Assembly: GCA_905206345.1 (NCBI GenBank)
Contig: CAJLGW010000028.1
Location: 1 to 20,540 of the forward strand
Length of the DNA stretch: 20,540 nucleotides
Direction: 5' to 3'
Source: an uncultured Sutterella sp.
GTDB taxonomy: Bacteria; Pseudomonadota; Gammaproteobacteria; Burkholderiales; Burkholderiaceae_F
Of this stretch, positions 1 through 8,432 are shown piece after piece. A program made the position numbers and the translations under genes. The first letter of the stretch is position 1, and each line of letters begins with the position of its first letter. The notes beneath the pieces are model-generated. The model saw only the letters and a list, made by a program, of their open reading frames with translations. It did no database searches and had not been told where the DNA came from.

Positions 1-10
1 AAGGAGCATT

Positions 11-40
11 ACAAACTCTGACTATTGTCAGGGTTTTTGT
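11..40. terminator. Rho-independent terminator, probably bidirectional
   Basis: A 7-bp stem (CTCTGAC at 16-22, GTCAGGG at 27-33, one G-T wobble) closes a TATT loop. Five Ts follow on the plus strand, and an A-rich tract lies on the other side. It lies downstream of the pyrE stop on the minus strand and would also end a plus-strand gene entering from the left. Seen directly; function inferred. Confidence 0.6.
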
Positions 41-72
41 AACACCCCCTTTTTTGCTATCAGAGATTTGGA

Positions 73-747
73 TTAAGCGCCGTAACGTGCTCGATAAGCC
101 ACAACCGCTTCTCTATAGGGTTTCGCTTGTTGAGCCATCGGTGTTTCTTCATCCATAAATGCCAATAAGTCGATCAAGTTAATGATGGAAATAACGGGCA
201 TTTGGTAAAGTTTTTCAACTTCTTGGACAGCGGAATGTTCTGTCATGACCTCTGCCGTGCCACCCTTTTCCATGCGGTCTAAAGCGATCAAAACACCAGA
301 CGGGGTGGCCCCAGCAGCCTTAATCAAGTTCACAGATTCGCGAACAGACGTGCCCGCAGAGATAACATCGTCAATCACAATGACCTTACCTTGTAAGGGA
401 GCGCCAACAATCGTTCCACCTTCGCCGTGGTCCTTAGCTTCTTTGCGGTTAAATGCGTAAGGAATATCACAACCCATTTCAGCTAATTTAACAGCAACGG
501 CTGCGGCCAAGGGGATGCCCTTATAGGCAGGACCAAAAATCATATCGAACTCAATCTCGCCACGTTCGCGAGCGGCCAAGAGCGTTTTTGCATAGAAATC
601 AGCTAAACGAGCCAACGTGCTACCGGTGTTAAATAAGCCGAGATTGAAGAAATACGGAGAAAGGCGACCGGCCTTTGTTTTAAATTCACCAAAGCGAAGA
701 ACCTTGGTATCAAGTGCAAACTCGATAAAGTCGTGTTGTAAAGACAT
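73..747 (-). CDS. pyrE: Orotate phosphoribosyltransferase (EC 2.4.2.10)
   Basis: Transfers the phosphoribosyl group of PRPP to orotate to give orotidine 5'-phosphate, the fifth step of cytosolic de novo pyrimidine synthesis. The 224-residue product matches the E. coli PyrE pattern along its length: an FIEFAL N-terminus, GRLSPYFFN near residues 28-35, FGPAYKGIP at 71-79, the catalytic-loop motif RKEAKDHGEGG at 101-111 and the PRPP-binding stretch VIVIDDVISAGTS at 122-134. I chose the ATG at 747 because the homologue starts there. An in-frame TTG at 762 would add five residues with no ribosome-binding site. The gene is divergent from exoA, a common betaproteobacterial arrangement, and ends at the terminator at 11-40. 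No attenuator-like leader was recognised. Confidence 0.97.
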   Translation of the reverse strand: MSLQHDFIEFALDTKVLRFGEFKTKAGRLSPYFFNLGLFNTGSTLARLADFYAKTLLAARERGEIEFDMIFGPAYKGIPLAAAVAVKLAEMGCDIPYAFNRKEAKDHGEGGTIVGAPLQGKVIVIDDVISAGTSVRESVNLIKAAGATPSGVLIALDRMEKGGTAEVMTEHSAVQEVEKLYQMPVISIINLIDLLAFMDEETPMAQQAKPYREAVVAYRARYGA

Positions 748-820
748 AATACAAATCCACAAAAAATGTAGTGAATCAGGATAATTAACCTAATTAGCTA
801 ATTTTACAGAGAATCGCGAC

Positions 821-1588
821 ATGTTTCGTATTATTACTTTCAATGCTAACGGAATTCGTTCGGCAGCTAAGAAAAATTTTTGGGAGTGGTTTGATCAGCA
901 AAATGCAGATATTTTGTGCGTTCAGGAGCTAAAGGCTCAGGAAGCAGATATATCTGAGGATGTTTTACACGCTGAAGGGTATCACGTGTTTATGCACACG
1001 GCACAAAAAAGAGGCTACTCTGGGGTTGCTCTTTATACCAAACAAAAACCGATAAATGTTCAAATTGGGTTTGGCAATGAAGAGTTCGATGCAGAAGGGC
1101 GGTATGTTGAGTGCGAGTTTGAACACCTTATTGTGGTGAGTGTCTATTTCCCTTCAGGTTCGAGTTCAGAAGATCGTCAAGAAGCTAAATTTCGCTTTTT
1201 AGGTGCTTTTGAACTCCATTTAAAAACTTTAATGGCTCGTGGTAAAGAGATTGTGTTTTGTGGCGATATTAATATTGCTCATAAAGAAATTGACCTTAAA
1301 AATTGGAAGGGTAACCTTAAAAACTCAGGTTTCCTACCAGAAGAACGCCAATGGATGACTACTCTTTTTAATGAAGGTTGGATTGATGTTTTCCGCCAAC
1401 TTGAGCCGACCAAGGAACAATACACTTGGTGGAGTCAACGAGGGCAGGCTAGAGCCAAGAATGTCGGTTGGAGAATTGACTATCAAATCGCTACGCAAGG
1501 ACAAGCAGCGAAAGCAACTCAAACAAGTGTTTACAATGAAGAGAAATTCTCCGATCATGCTCCGTTGATAGTGGATTACAAGGACTAA
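821..1588 (+). CDS. exoA: Exodeoxyribonuclease III (AP endonuclease)
   Basis: A class II AP endonuclease and 3'-5' exonuclease of base-excision repair in the cytoplasm. At 255 residues it is a normal length for the ExoIII/APE1 family (endonuclease/exonuclease/phosphatase fold). Visible active-site motifs are FNANGIRSA at the N-terminus, VQELK with the metal ligand E36, YFPSGSSS at 109-116, GDINIAH with D149 and N151, the lesion-recognition region around 203-221 and the terminal SDH motif at 244-246. It opens a plus-strand trio: its stop lies 4 nt before the next gene, whose ribosome-binding site (AGGA) sits inside the last exoA codons. xthA is the equivalent name for the E. coli enzyme. Confidence 0.95.
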   Translation: MFRIITFNANGIRSAAKKNFWEWFDQQNADILCVQELKAQEADISEDVLHAEGYHVFMHTAQKRGYSGVALYTKQKPINVQIGFGNEEFDAEGRYVECEFEHLIVVSVYFPSGSSSEDRQEAKFRFLGAFELHLKTLMARGKEIVFCGDINIAHKEIDLKNWKGNLKNSGFLPEERQWMTTLFNEGWIDVFRQLEPTKEQYTWWSQRGQARAKNVGWRIDYQIATQGQAAKATQTSVYNEEKFSDHAPLIVDYKD

Positions 1589-1592
1589 TCTC

Positions 1593-2282
1593 ATGCGTTT
1601 GGAACAAGTCTTATTTTCTCAAGGTTTTGGTACCCGTCACGAATGTTTTGGCATGATTTGCCAAGGACGTGTTGCCGTGGAAGGGAAAGTGATCGACGAT
1701 CCTGATTTTGACGTCAAACAATCTCAATTTTCTTTTTCCGTGGATGGGAAGGTTTGGCCCTATTGTGAAAAAGCCGTGGTGGCACTCCATAAGCCTCAAG
1801 GCTATGAGTGTTCTCAAAAGCCTATTCATCATCCATCGGTGATGACTTTATTGCCCACTCCCTTGAGAGTTCGAGGCGTTCAACCCGTTGGCAGACTCGA
1901 TGAAGATACAACCGGGCTACTTATTTTGACCGATGACGGCTCGTTGCAACACCGTTTAATTCATCCTAAAAAGCACGTTGCGAAAGTCTATTTGGTGACG
2001 AGTAAGCACCCGATGACTCAAAAGATGCTCGATAAGTTAACCGAAGGCGTGTTGCTTGAAGATGAAAAAGTGCCGGTGAAAGCTCAAAGCGTCAACGTTT
2101 TGGATGAAACACACTTCGAGATGACGCTCACGCAAGGTAAATATCACCAAGTTAAGCGCATGGTGGCAGCAGTCGGCAATCGAGTGGAGGCTCTTCACCG
2201 CGTTAGTTTTGGTCACTACCGTCTCCCGGACGATTTAAAGGAAGGCGAGTGGTGTTTTATTTCTAAAGAGGACCTCATCTAA
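1593..2282 (+). CDS. rsuA: RsuA-family 16S rRNA pseudouridine synthase
   Basis: Predicted to isomerise a uridine in rRNA to pseudouridine; in E. coli RsuA the target is U516 of 16S rRNA. The protein (229 residues) has an N-terminal S4-like RNA-binding segment (about 1-50), then the catalytic domain with the family signature GRLDEDTTGLLILTDDG at 100-116 containing catalytic D103. The motif KVYLV follows, then GKYHQVKRM and ALHRVSFG near the C-terminus, typical of the RsuA/RluB/E/F group. The single short S4-like domain and overall length favour RsuA over RluB. Exact target specificity is inferred. The gene is tightly packed between exoA and ampG: its TAA is followed immediately by the GTG of the next gene. 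Confidence 0.85.
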   Translation: MRLEQVLFSQGFGTRHECFGMICQGRVAVEGKVIDDPDFDVKQSQFSFSVDGKVWPYCEKAVVALHKPQGYECSQKPIHHPSVMTLLPTPLRVRGVQPVGRLDEDTTGLLILTDDGSLQHRLIHPKKHVAKVYLVTSKHPMTQKMLDKLTEGVLLEDEKVPVKAQSVNVLDETHFEMTLTQGKYHQVKRMVAAVGNRVEALHRVSFGHYRLPDDLKEGEWCFISKEDLI

Positions 2283-3662
2283 GTGTTCGGCCAATCTTTT
2301 GCGTCTTGGAAGCGAGCTTGTGCAGTTTACGCAAAACCGGAAGCAATTCGCATGTTTTTTTTGGGCTTTGCCTCAGGACTGCCTTTGCTTTTAGTTTTGG
2401 GGACGCTTTCTTTTTGGTTAAGAGAGGCCGGCATCGATTTAAAAACAATCGGCATGATGAGTTGGGTTGGATTGGCTTATGGTTTTAAGTGGGTTTGGGC
2501 CCCTTTGGTCGATCGATTAAAAATCCCGTTTTTATCACGTATGGGACGCCGTCGTTCATGGTTATTGCTGACTCAGTGCATCTTGTTTTGTAGCCTTTTG
2601 GCAATGGCGATGACCGATCCCAAGGTGCAACTGCAAACGATGTTTGTTTTGGCCTTGATAACGGCGTTTGCTTCGGCGACCCAAGACATTACGTTAGATG
2701 CTTACCGTATTGAAAGTGCTTCGCAAAAAGAGCAGGCAGCATTAGCGGCAACCTATCAAACAGGCTATCGTTTGGCCATGATTTGGTCGGGGGCCGGTGC
2801 CCTTGCTTTGGCAGCGTTTAGTGCAGTCAATGGTGAATATGACCCCAGTGCATGGCGTTTTGCCTATTGTGTGATGGCTGCCAGCATGAGCGTGGGGATG
2901 ATAGCGGTATTTTTCTCCCCTGAACCACAACGCCTTCTCTCTCAAAGTATTTCGGAAGAAACACTGAGACGACTGACTCAATTTCAACATCTTCATCCCC
3001 AATGGTCTGAACGAACGGTGAAGTTGGTCGTTTGGTTTTACGAGGCGGCGTGTTTACCGTTTATTGACTTTTTCTCAAGATATCGTTGGCAAGCAGTGCT
3101 TTTGCTGGCATTGATTGCAACGTATCGAATCTCGGATGTCGTCATGGGCGTGATGGCCAATCCTTTTTATTTGGATTTGGGCTATACCAAAGAAGAGGTT
3201 GCTGCAGTTAGTAAGGTTTTTGGTGTTCTTATGACGCTTACAGGGGCTTTTATCGGTGGGATTATTACCATGCGGTTAGGGGTCTTAAAAACCCTGTTTT
3301 TGGGCGGTTTTTTGTCGGCTCTAACCAATGTTCTTTTTTCTTGGTTGGCGACTCAGGGGCATCATGTACCGTTTTTAATTATGACTGTGAGTGCAGATAA
3401 TCTAGCAGCTGGCATCGCCTCGGTTGCATTCTTAGCGTATCTCTCCGGGCTGACCAATATCGCCTATACAGCAACGCAATACGCCCTCTTTAGTTCGGTA
3501 ATGTTGTTGTTACCGAAGTTTTTGGCGGGTTTTTCTGGTTTTGTTGTCGAGGCGGTCGGATATAGTCAATTCTTCATCGCAACCGCCTTATTGGGAGTGC
3601 CGGTACTTGTCTTAATTGCGGTGATTGCAAAAGTGGACCGCTCTACTCCATCTTCACGTTAG
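2283..3662 (+). CDS. ampG: AmpG-family muropeptide permease (MFS)
   Basis: An inner-membrane major facilitator transporter predicted to import anhydro-muropeptides released during peptidoglycan turnover, feeding wall recycling and, where present, AmpC induction. The 459-residue product carries the AmpG-like opening LGFASGLPLLLV, then LREAGIDLKTIG, KWVWAPLVDR and the cytoplasmic loop GRRRSW. About 12 to 14 hydrophobic segments run to the C-terminus, with AmpG-like QDITLDAYRIE in the middle. The start is a GTG abutting the rsuA stop, with GAGGA upstream inside rsuA. Its TAG overlaps by 4 bp the stop of the convergent UPF0149 gene, leaving no room for a separate terminator. Substrate is inferred from family. 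Confidence 0.88.
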   Translation: MFGQSFASWKRACAVYAKPEAIRMFFLGFASGLPLLLVLGTLSFWLREAGIDLKTIGMMSWVGLAYGFKWVWAPLVDRLKIPFLSRMGRRRSWLLLTQCILFCSLLAMAMTDPKVQLQTMFVLALITAFASATQDITLDAYRIESASQKEQAALAATYQTGYRLAMIWSGAGALALAAFSAVNGEYDPSAWRFAYCVMAASMSVGMIAVFFSPEPQRLLSQSISEETLRRLTQFQHLHPQWSERTVKLVVWFYEAACLPFIDFFSRYRWQAVLLLALIATYRISDVVMGVMANPFYLDLGYTKEEVAAVSKVFGVLMTLTGAFIGGIITMRLGVLKTLFLGGFLSALTNVLFSWLATQGHHVPFLIMTVSADNLAAGIASVAFLAYLSGLTNIAYTATQYALFSSVMLLLPKFLAGFSGFVVEAVGYSQFFIATALLGVPVLVLIAVIAKVDRSTPSSR

Positions 3663-4330
3663 TGGCGCGTTTGAGCACGACGAAAAGGAGCTTTGGCACG
3701 TTGAGCTTTGGGTTTGAAGCCACGAGTAATCGCAGCAACTTCTGCTACGCTGGTGGCCAAATCGGCAATCGCGTCATCGAGATCTTCAAGGGGAGACTCA
3801 GAGAGTAACTCTAAACGAATTTCCTCAAAATCCCCCATTAAATCTTGAGGGAGGTGACGCCAAACACCCACGAGGGCACTGGCAAGGGCTTCGTTGTCTG
3901 TATCAAGAAGTCCAGGCCATGTCTGAGCAGTTGTTAAGAATCCGCTTGCAAATGGCTCTAGGGCAACGATACTGTCTTCACCGGTTAAAAGGTTGCCGTT
4001 TTCGTCTTCGGGATCAAAAACAATCGGGTCTAGTGGTTTGCATGCACTCAGCAAGCGTCCGATTTCTCGATAGCGGCGGTACACAAGCAGTTCCAGACGA
4101 TCTTGGTTTTCTTGGGGTAAAAGTGCTTGATGTTCTTCGCTTGCACTAAAAATCATGGGCATCCACTCTGAGGGACTAACCTCTTGCGGTAAGAGATGTA
4201 GTGCGGTCAAAAAACCATCAGCTTCAGCGGCATCCATCGCCATGTTTTCTTCGTCTAATTGCGCCAAGAGCTCGTCAAGTTCGACAAATTCGTCATCAAA
4301 AAGAGGTTGGTCATAGATGTTTTGAGTCAT
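3659..4330 (-). CDS. UPF0149 (YgfB/YecA) family protein
   Basis: Function unknown; the family is typified by E. coli YgfB and YecA. The 223-residue acidic, helical, soluble protein shows the family signature MDAAEADGFLTALHLLP near residues 32-48 and a long region with LEPFASGFLTTAQTWPGL in the middle. No C-terminal SEC-C zinc motif (CxCx8CH/C) is seen; instead the tail is basic (PKAQRAKAPFRRAQ). I chose the ATG at 4330 because GGAG lies 6 nt upstream; an upstream alternative at 4351 lacks this. A perfect TATAAT at 4359-4364 gives it its own promoter. Convergent with ampG and divergent from the DUF1840 gene. Confidence 0.8.
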   Translation of the reverse strand: MTQNIYDQPLFDDEFVELDELLAQLDEENMAMDAAEADGFLTALHLLPQEVSPSEWMPMIFSASEEHQALLPQENQDRLELLVYRRYREIGRLLSACKPLDPIVFDPEDENGNLLTGEDSIVALEPFASGFLTTAQTWPGLLDTDNEALASALVGVWRHLPQDLMGDFEEIRLELLSESPLEDLDDAIADLATSVAEVAAITRGFKPKAQRAKAPFRRAQTRH

Positions 4331-4358
4331 TTTAAGCTCCGAGCGATTCAATGGTACT

Positions 4359-4364
4359 ATTATA
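4359..4364 (-). promoter_or_regulatory. Probable -10 element of the UPF0149 gene
   Basis: Read on the minus strand this is a perfect TATAAT, 28 nt before the chosen ATG at 4330. No good -35 hexamer is seen 16-18 nt further up, so this is a one-element prediction. Confidence 0.4.
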
Positions 4365-4453
4365 TTCGCTTAGTGAATTGAGGATATATTTCTTTAATTT
4401 TTATTAATTTGTCATTAATTGATGACATTTTTCTCTATTTATTGGGAGTTGAT

Positions 4454-4801
4454 ATGAGTGCAGTTTTGGTATTTGGGTCGAAAGCGGCCGGTGAAGTGGT
4501 GATGTTGCGTCAACACGTCGATCCCATTTTTAAAAGTTTGGGACGTCCGTTGCATGATAATGGGGCAATCTTGGGAGAAGATTTGCCAGCCGTGATTCAT
4601 GGATTGGAAATGTTACTAGAAAATAGCGCAGAGATGGAAGATAAAGAAGAGGAAATCGATAATGAACTAGAAGAGCAAGAGGATGAAAAGCCCCATCGCA
4701 TGGCGAATACGATTTCTTTGAAAACGCGCTTTTATCCTCTTTTGGATTTGATGCGCAAAGCCCAAGTCAAAGGTGAGGCTTTGCATTGGCGCCCTCTTTA
4801 A
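4454..4801 (+). CDS. DUF1840 family protein
   Basis: A small protein (115 residues) of a family largely confined to Betaproteobacteria; no known function. The family layout is visible: an N-terminal beta segment with FGSKAAGEVVML, then GAILGEDLPAVIHGLEMLL, and a C-terminal ISLKTRFYPLLDLMRKAQ ending at HW. Between the two conserved blocks lies a very acidic linker (about residues 55-81, mostly Glu and Asp). The ATG at 4454 has GGGAG 5 nt upstream. A TTG 45 nt earlier, in frame, lacks a comparable site and would add residues the family does not have. It is convergent with trkH, with only 5 bp between the stops. The family call rests on remembered motif pattern. Confidence 0.75.
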   Translation: MSAVLVFGSKAAGEVVMLRQHVDPIFKSLGRPLHDNGAILGEDLPAVIHGLEMLLENSAEMEDKEEEIDNELEEQEDEKPHRMANTISLKTRFYPLLDLMRKAQVKGEALHWRPL

Positions 4802-4806
4802 AATTT

Positions 4807-6279
4807 CTAACTTCTCCAGAAAGCTTTCGTAAAGAGAACAAATACAGAGAAAAGTTCCAAACGGCCAACAAACATGCAGAAGGAGCCAACCCAAAGATGA
4901 ATGGGGTTGCAGGCAGCGTAATTATTTGCAGGCCCCACACTTCCAAGACCGGGACCCGTGTTGGAAATGCAGGCAATAACGGTGGATATAGCTTCAGTAA
5001 AGCCGACGCCAGAGAGCAAAATAACAAAGGTGGCAGAGACCATTACCATCAGGTGCAATGCAAAGAAGGCATAGACCGTGTTGGCTAGTTGCTCCGGAAT
5101 AGGGGTGTTGCCAACCTTTAAAGGTAAGTAATCACGAGGACGCAGTAGAGTATCTAAGGTAAGAAGTCCGCGCTTAACCAAAACAAGAACTCGGATCATC
5201 TTGACACCACCGCCAGTTGAGCCAGAACAAGAAGCAAACAGGCTGATAAAAAGCAAGATGAAGGCCAAAGAGCAAGGCCATGCGCTGTAGTCCGTTGTGC
5301 TATAACCAGTTGTGCTGAAGATGGACGCTACGTGAAAGACGGAGTATCGCAACGTTGCTTCCCATGTAGGGTACGTGTGGTGAAGCGTCAAGACGCCAAA
5401 GACCAATGCAGTCCCAAAACCCAAAATAAGAAGCCAAGCTCGAGCCTCTACGTCAGTGAAATAACTCCAAACAGAGCGTTGCCGCCAAGCCGTAAAATGC
5501 AAAGAAAAATTAAAGCCTGAGAAAACGCAGAAAATGATGGTAACCATTTCAATCGGCAAGGAGTTGAAGACTCCAACACTTTGGTCATAAGGTGCAATGC
5601 CGCTTAGACTCATGGTCGTAAACGTAAATAAGACCGCATCGTCCCAGCTCATGCCGGCCCAACGATATGCAATGGCACAACAAATCGATGCCAGGATATA
5701 GATGCTATAGAGCGCTTTAGCCGTATCGGCAATTCTTGGGGTAAGCTTGGTGTCTTTGAAAAGGTTCGTATTTTCGGCTTTAAAGATTTGAGTGCCACCC
5801 ACTCCTAAAAGCGGCAAAATGGCCACTGCTAACACGATGATCCCCATCCCACCTAACCAAGACAATAAGCATCGCCAATAGTTAATAGATAAGGGAAGGT
5901 TTTCTAAACCCACTAAGGCAGTTGCTCCGGTTGTCGTAAGACAGGAAATCGTTTCAAAGAAGATGCGATGGTATGAAATCTCTGGCAAGAGTAATACAAA
6001 TGGAATGGAGCTAAATAGCGCCACACTAAGCCAGCAAAGAGTAACCAACAAAAAGCCGTCTCGGGTTTCAAGTTCGCGGCGAAAGCGTCGTGTTAATAGC
6101 CAAATAGCTCCGCCACTGCCGATACAAATCAGGCTGGAGACGCCAAAGTTATAAATGGTGTTTTCATTCTCACGATAGCCGATAGCGATAGGCAACAACA
6201 TCGCCAGCCCCGTGAACACAATGAGTGGTCCAAGAGCATTGAGAACCGGCAAAATTTGTCGTTTGATGGAATACAACAT
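4807..6279 (-). CDS. trkH: Trk potassium uptake system membrane subunit TrkH
   Basis: The ion-conducting inner-membrane subunit of the Trk K+ uptake system, gated by TrkA. At 490 residues it is normal length, with the four pseudo-repeated M1-P-M2 units of the SKT superfamily. The four pore loops are recognisable: TTTGAT (G118), SLSGIAPY (G227), STTGYS (G325) and SNTGPGLG (G442). All four filter glycines are kept, though loop 2 has SG where many TrkH proteins have GG. The intramembrane loop of unit 3 follows with SGSTGGGVKMIR at 352-363. It starts 6 nt after the trkA stop, so the pair is co-transcribed. It is the last gene of the fmt-to-trkH block. Confidence 0.95.
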   Translation of the reverse strand: MLYSIKRQILPVLNALGPLIVFTGLAMLLPIAIGYRENENTIYNFGVSSLICIGSGGAIWLLTRRFRRELETRDGFLLVTLCWLSVALFSSIPFVLLLPEISYHRIFFETISCLTTTGATALVGLENLPLSINYWRCLLSWLGGMGIIVLAVAILPLLGVGGTQIFKAENTNLFKDTKLTPRIADTAKALYSIYILASICCAIAYRWAGMSWDDAVLFTFTTMSLSGIAPYDQSVGVFNSLPIEMVTIIFCVFSGFNFSLHFTAWRQRSVWSYFTDVEARAWLLILGFGTALVFGVLTLHHTYPTWEATLRYSVFHVASIFSTTGYSTTDYSAWPCSLAFILLFISLFASCSGSTGGGVKMIRVLVLVKRGLLTLDTLLRPRDYLPLKVGNTPIPEQLANTVYAFFALHLMVMVSATFVILLSGVGFTEAISTVIACISNTGPGLGSVGPANNYAACNPIHLWVGSFCMFVGRLELFSVFVLFTKAFWRS

Positions 6280-6285
6280 TTTTTG

Positions 6286-7683
6286 TTAGAAGAACCCAAC
6301 GTCAACAGCAAAGAGTTGTTCGATGCGGGGAATCATCTTCTTATTCGGGATAAATAAGATTAAGTGGTCTTCGGCTGCAACGACCAAATCAGGTTCAGCC
6401 ATTAAAATTTGAGACTCATCACCTTCACCACGCACCAATGCGCCAACGGAAACGCCTTGCGGGAATGAAATCTCACTTAAGGCCTTACCGACAACCTTGG
6501 AGCTACGTTTGGAGCCGTGAGCAACAATTTCAAGCGCTTCGGAGCTACCTCTGTAGAGCTCTTGTGCATTGACCACGTCACCGTAACGAATGTGGCGCAA
6601 TAACTCCCCAAGAGAGGCTTGAGTCGGAGAAACCATAACGTCAATATCAGTGCCTTGAACAAGGTCTGAGTAGGCTTGGTTTTCTAAAAGCACAATCACG
6701 CGTTTTGCCCCCAAACGTTTAGCTAAAAGCGCTGACATGATATTGGCTTCATCGTTCGAGGATAGAGCCAAAACAACGTCGGCTTGGCCCACCCCTTCTT
6801 GAGCAAGAGCGGCAGTGTCATTGGCCTTAACTTCAGAGACAGTAACGCGGTTACTGGCATAACGCTTGGAGAGGGCTTGAGCAGACTCTTTTGTGGGTTC
6901 GAAAATCTTGATATTGCGTTTTGAACGTGCAGGCTCAAGCTCTTCTGTGACCAGGCCCGACAAGGAGTTCCCATTGAGTAAAACAATGGATTGAGCCGTT
7001 TCGTAAGGACTCAGGGCTTCAATAACTTTGCTTGCACAAGATGAAGCTGTCAGTACCGTAATTTCGTCACCAGACTCAATAACCGTTTCCGAACGACAGT
7101 CTAAGCGATGCTTTCGGCGAAAAATCGAGACAAAGCGCACTTGTGCGTCCGGCAATTGGATGAAAATTTCTCGTAACGGACGACCGACAAGTGAAGCACC
7201 GGCGGTCGCGCGAACAGTAAAAAGCGTCAACAGCCCATCTGCAAAACTCAGAACTTGTTGTGCGGCCGGGAATGCAATCAACTTACATAAATGGGTAGCG
7301 ATAGCTTGTTCTGGCCAAATGATACTGGTTGCTCTAAAACCTTCTTCACCGAGGATTCGGGGGTAATAACGCAACTCACTATTTCGAACGCGAGCAATAC
7401 GCATCGGAATATTAAAGAGTTGAGCAGACAACGTACAGGCGACCAAGTTTGTTTCATCGCTTGCAGTAACGGCAATCAATAAGTCAGCGTCCATAGCACC
7501 GGCACTACTGAGAACTGACGGCGAACAGGCATCGCCCACAATCCCCAATAGGTCAAAGCGGTCTTGAAGCATTTGAATACGCTCTTGTGACGTGTCAACA
7601 ACCGTAATGTCATTGGCATCACTCACAAGGCTTTCAGCAACCGATCGACCGACTCGTCCAGCGCCAAGAATGAGAATTTTCAT
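6286..7683 (-). CDS. trkA: Trk system regulatory NAD-binding subunit TrkA
   Basis: A cytoplasmic ring-forming regulator that binds NAD(H) and nucleotides and gates TrkH. The 465-residue protein has two RCK units, each an N-lobe (TrkA-N) and a C-lobe (TrkA-C). The first N-lobe has a full Rossmann motif, GAGRVG at 7-12, with acidic D30 after the second strand. The second begins near 231 but its glycine motif is NGNSLSG (237-243) rather than GxGxxG, so cofactor binding there may be weaker. DEANIMSALLAKRLGAK follows as expected. I chose the ATG at 7683 because TrkA proteins begin MKIxILGAG; an ATG 24 nt upstream is also open. Neither has a clear ribosome-binding site. Confidence 0.94.
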   Translation of the reverse strand: MKILILGAGRVGRSVAESLVSDANDITVVDTSQERIQMLQDRFDLLGIVGDACSPSVLSSAGAMDADLLIAVTASDETNLVACTLSAQLFNIPMRIARVRNSELRYYPRILGEEGFRATSIIWPEQAIATHLCKLIAFPAAQQVLSFADGLLTLFTVRATAGASLVGRPLREIFIQLPDAQVRFVSIFRRKHRLDCRSETVIESGDEITVLTASSCASKVIEALSPYETAQSIVLLNGNSLSGLVTEELEPARSKRNIKIFEPTKESAQALSKRYASNRVTVSEVKANDTAALAQEGVGQADVVLALSSNDEANIMSALLAKRLGAKRVIVLLENQAYSDLVQGTDIDVMVSPTQASLGELLRHIRYGDVVNAQELYRGSSEALEIVAHGSKRSSKVVGKALSEISFPQGVSVGALVRGEGDESQILMAEPDLVVAAEDHLILFIPNKKMIPRIEQLFAVDVGFF

Positions 7684-7746
7684 ATAAAAACAATCGTTTA
7701 TAGCCAAATAGGCTGTACGAATTGGTCAAGAAAACAACGTAGTGTT

Positions 7747-8397
7747 TTAATGAGTATCGTCCTTGGACCAATCGATACCTAATTGACGAAGTTTTCGGTA
7801 CAAGTGAGTTCTTTCGAGTTGCGCTTTTGCGGCAACTTTTGTCATGCTGTAACTTTCTTGTTCTAACAGATTCAAGAAATACGCACGTTCAAACTGATCT
7901 CTCGCTTCTCTTAATGGTAAAGAAAAATCAATTTGACTGCTCAATATATCGTCCTTAGTCGCTTCAGTATTGGTTTCAGGCGATTTTTTTGCGGGTGCTG
8001 CGTATTGATTGGAGCCTAACAATGCGCTGGTTTGACGTGCGGCAAGAGCGGAATGCAACGTATCAATCAATGTTTTAATTGACGTTGGTTTTTCAAGGAA
8101 CGTGAAAGCTCCAAATTTTGTTGCCTCCACAGCCATATCAATGTTGGCATGGCCGGACATCATAACGATTGGGCATGGCAAAGGACCTTGTGAAGCCCAT
8201 TCCTTCAATAAGGAAATACCATCGGTATCAGGCATCCAGATATCCAACAAAATGGCATCAGGATTGCAAATTTTAACGGCCCTGCGGGCTTCGGCGCTAT
8301 TGGCAGCAAGCGTGACGGAGTAGCCCTCATCGGAGAGAATTTCGCTAAAAAGTTCGCGAATGCCAACTTCGTCATCAATAACTAATACGTTTGCCAT
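7747..8397 (-). CDS. Response regulator, receiver plus Fis-type HTH, partner of the NtrY-like kinase
   Basis: A DNA-binding response regulator of 216 residues. The receiver domain (1-120) has all key residues: acidic pair D8/D9, phospho-acceptor D52 in LLDIWMPD, S81 and K103 in LEKP. A low-complexity linker (about 121-155) follows, then a Fis-type helix-turn-helix tail at about 168-210 (SMTKVAAKAQLERTHLYRKL). NtrX proteins normally have a sigma-54-interacting AAA+ domain between these parts; it is absent here. The layout therefore resembles RegA/PrrA/ActR regulators. It lies 35 nt after the kinase stop and upstream of trkA, suggesting the pair may control potassium uptake or redox and envelope functions; the regulon cannot be read from sequence. 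Confidence 0.85.
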   Translation of the reverse strand: MANVLVIDDEVGIRELFSEILSDEGYSVTLAANSAEARRAVKICNPDAILLDIWMPDTDGISLLKEWASQGPLPCPIVMMSGHANIDMAVEATKFGAFTFLEKPTSIKTLIDTLHSALAARQTSALLGSNQYAAPAKKSPETNTEATKDDILSSQIDFSLPLREARDQFERAYFLNLLEQESYSMTKVAAKAQLERTHLYRKLRQLGIDWSKDDTH

Positions 8398-8432
8398 GTA
8401 ATAAAACTTAGGGCGAAAGAAAAAACAAGGGG

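Noticed and set aside
792..803. AATTAGCTAATT, a perfect 12-bp palindrome between pyrE and exoA
   Set aside because: Very AT-rich and short; chance is likely and no matching second site or clear promoter overlap was found.
4409..4453. TTG start that would extend the DUF1840 protein by 15 residues
   Set aside because: The extension is not a family feature and the ATG at 4454 has a well-placed GGGAG.
4807..5520. Plus-strand open frames of 60-100 codons inside trkH
   Set aside because: They lie antisense to a full-length TrkH with all pore motifs and have no family resemblance.
7701..7714. Small AGCC-AAATA-GGCT hairpin between the regulator and trkA
   Set aside because: Only 4-5 bp with no T-run; too weak for a terminator or riboswitch.
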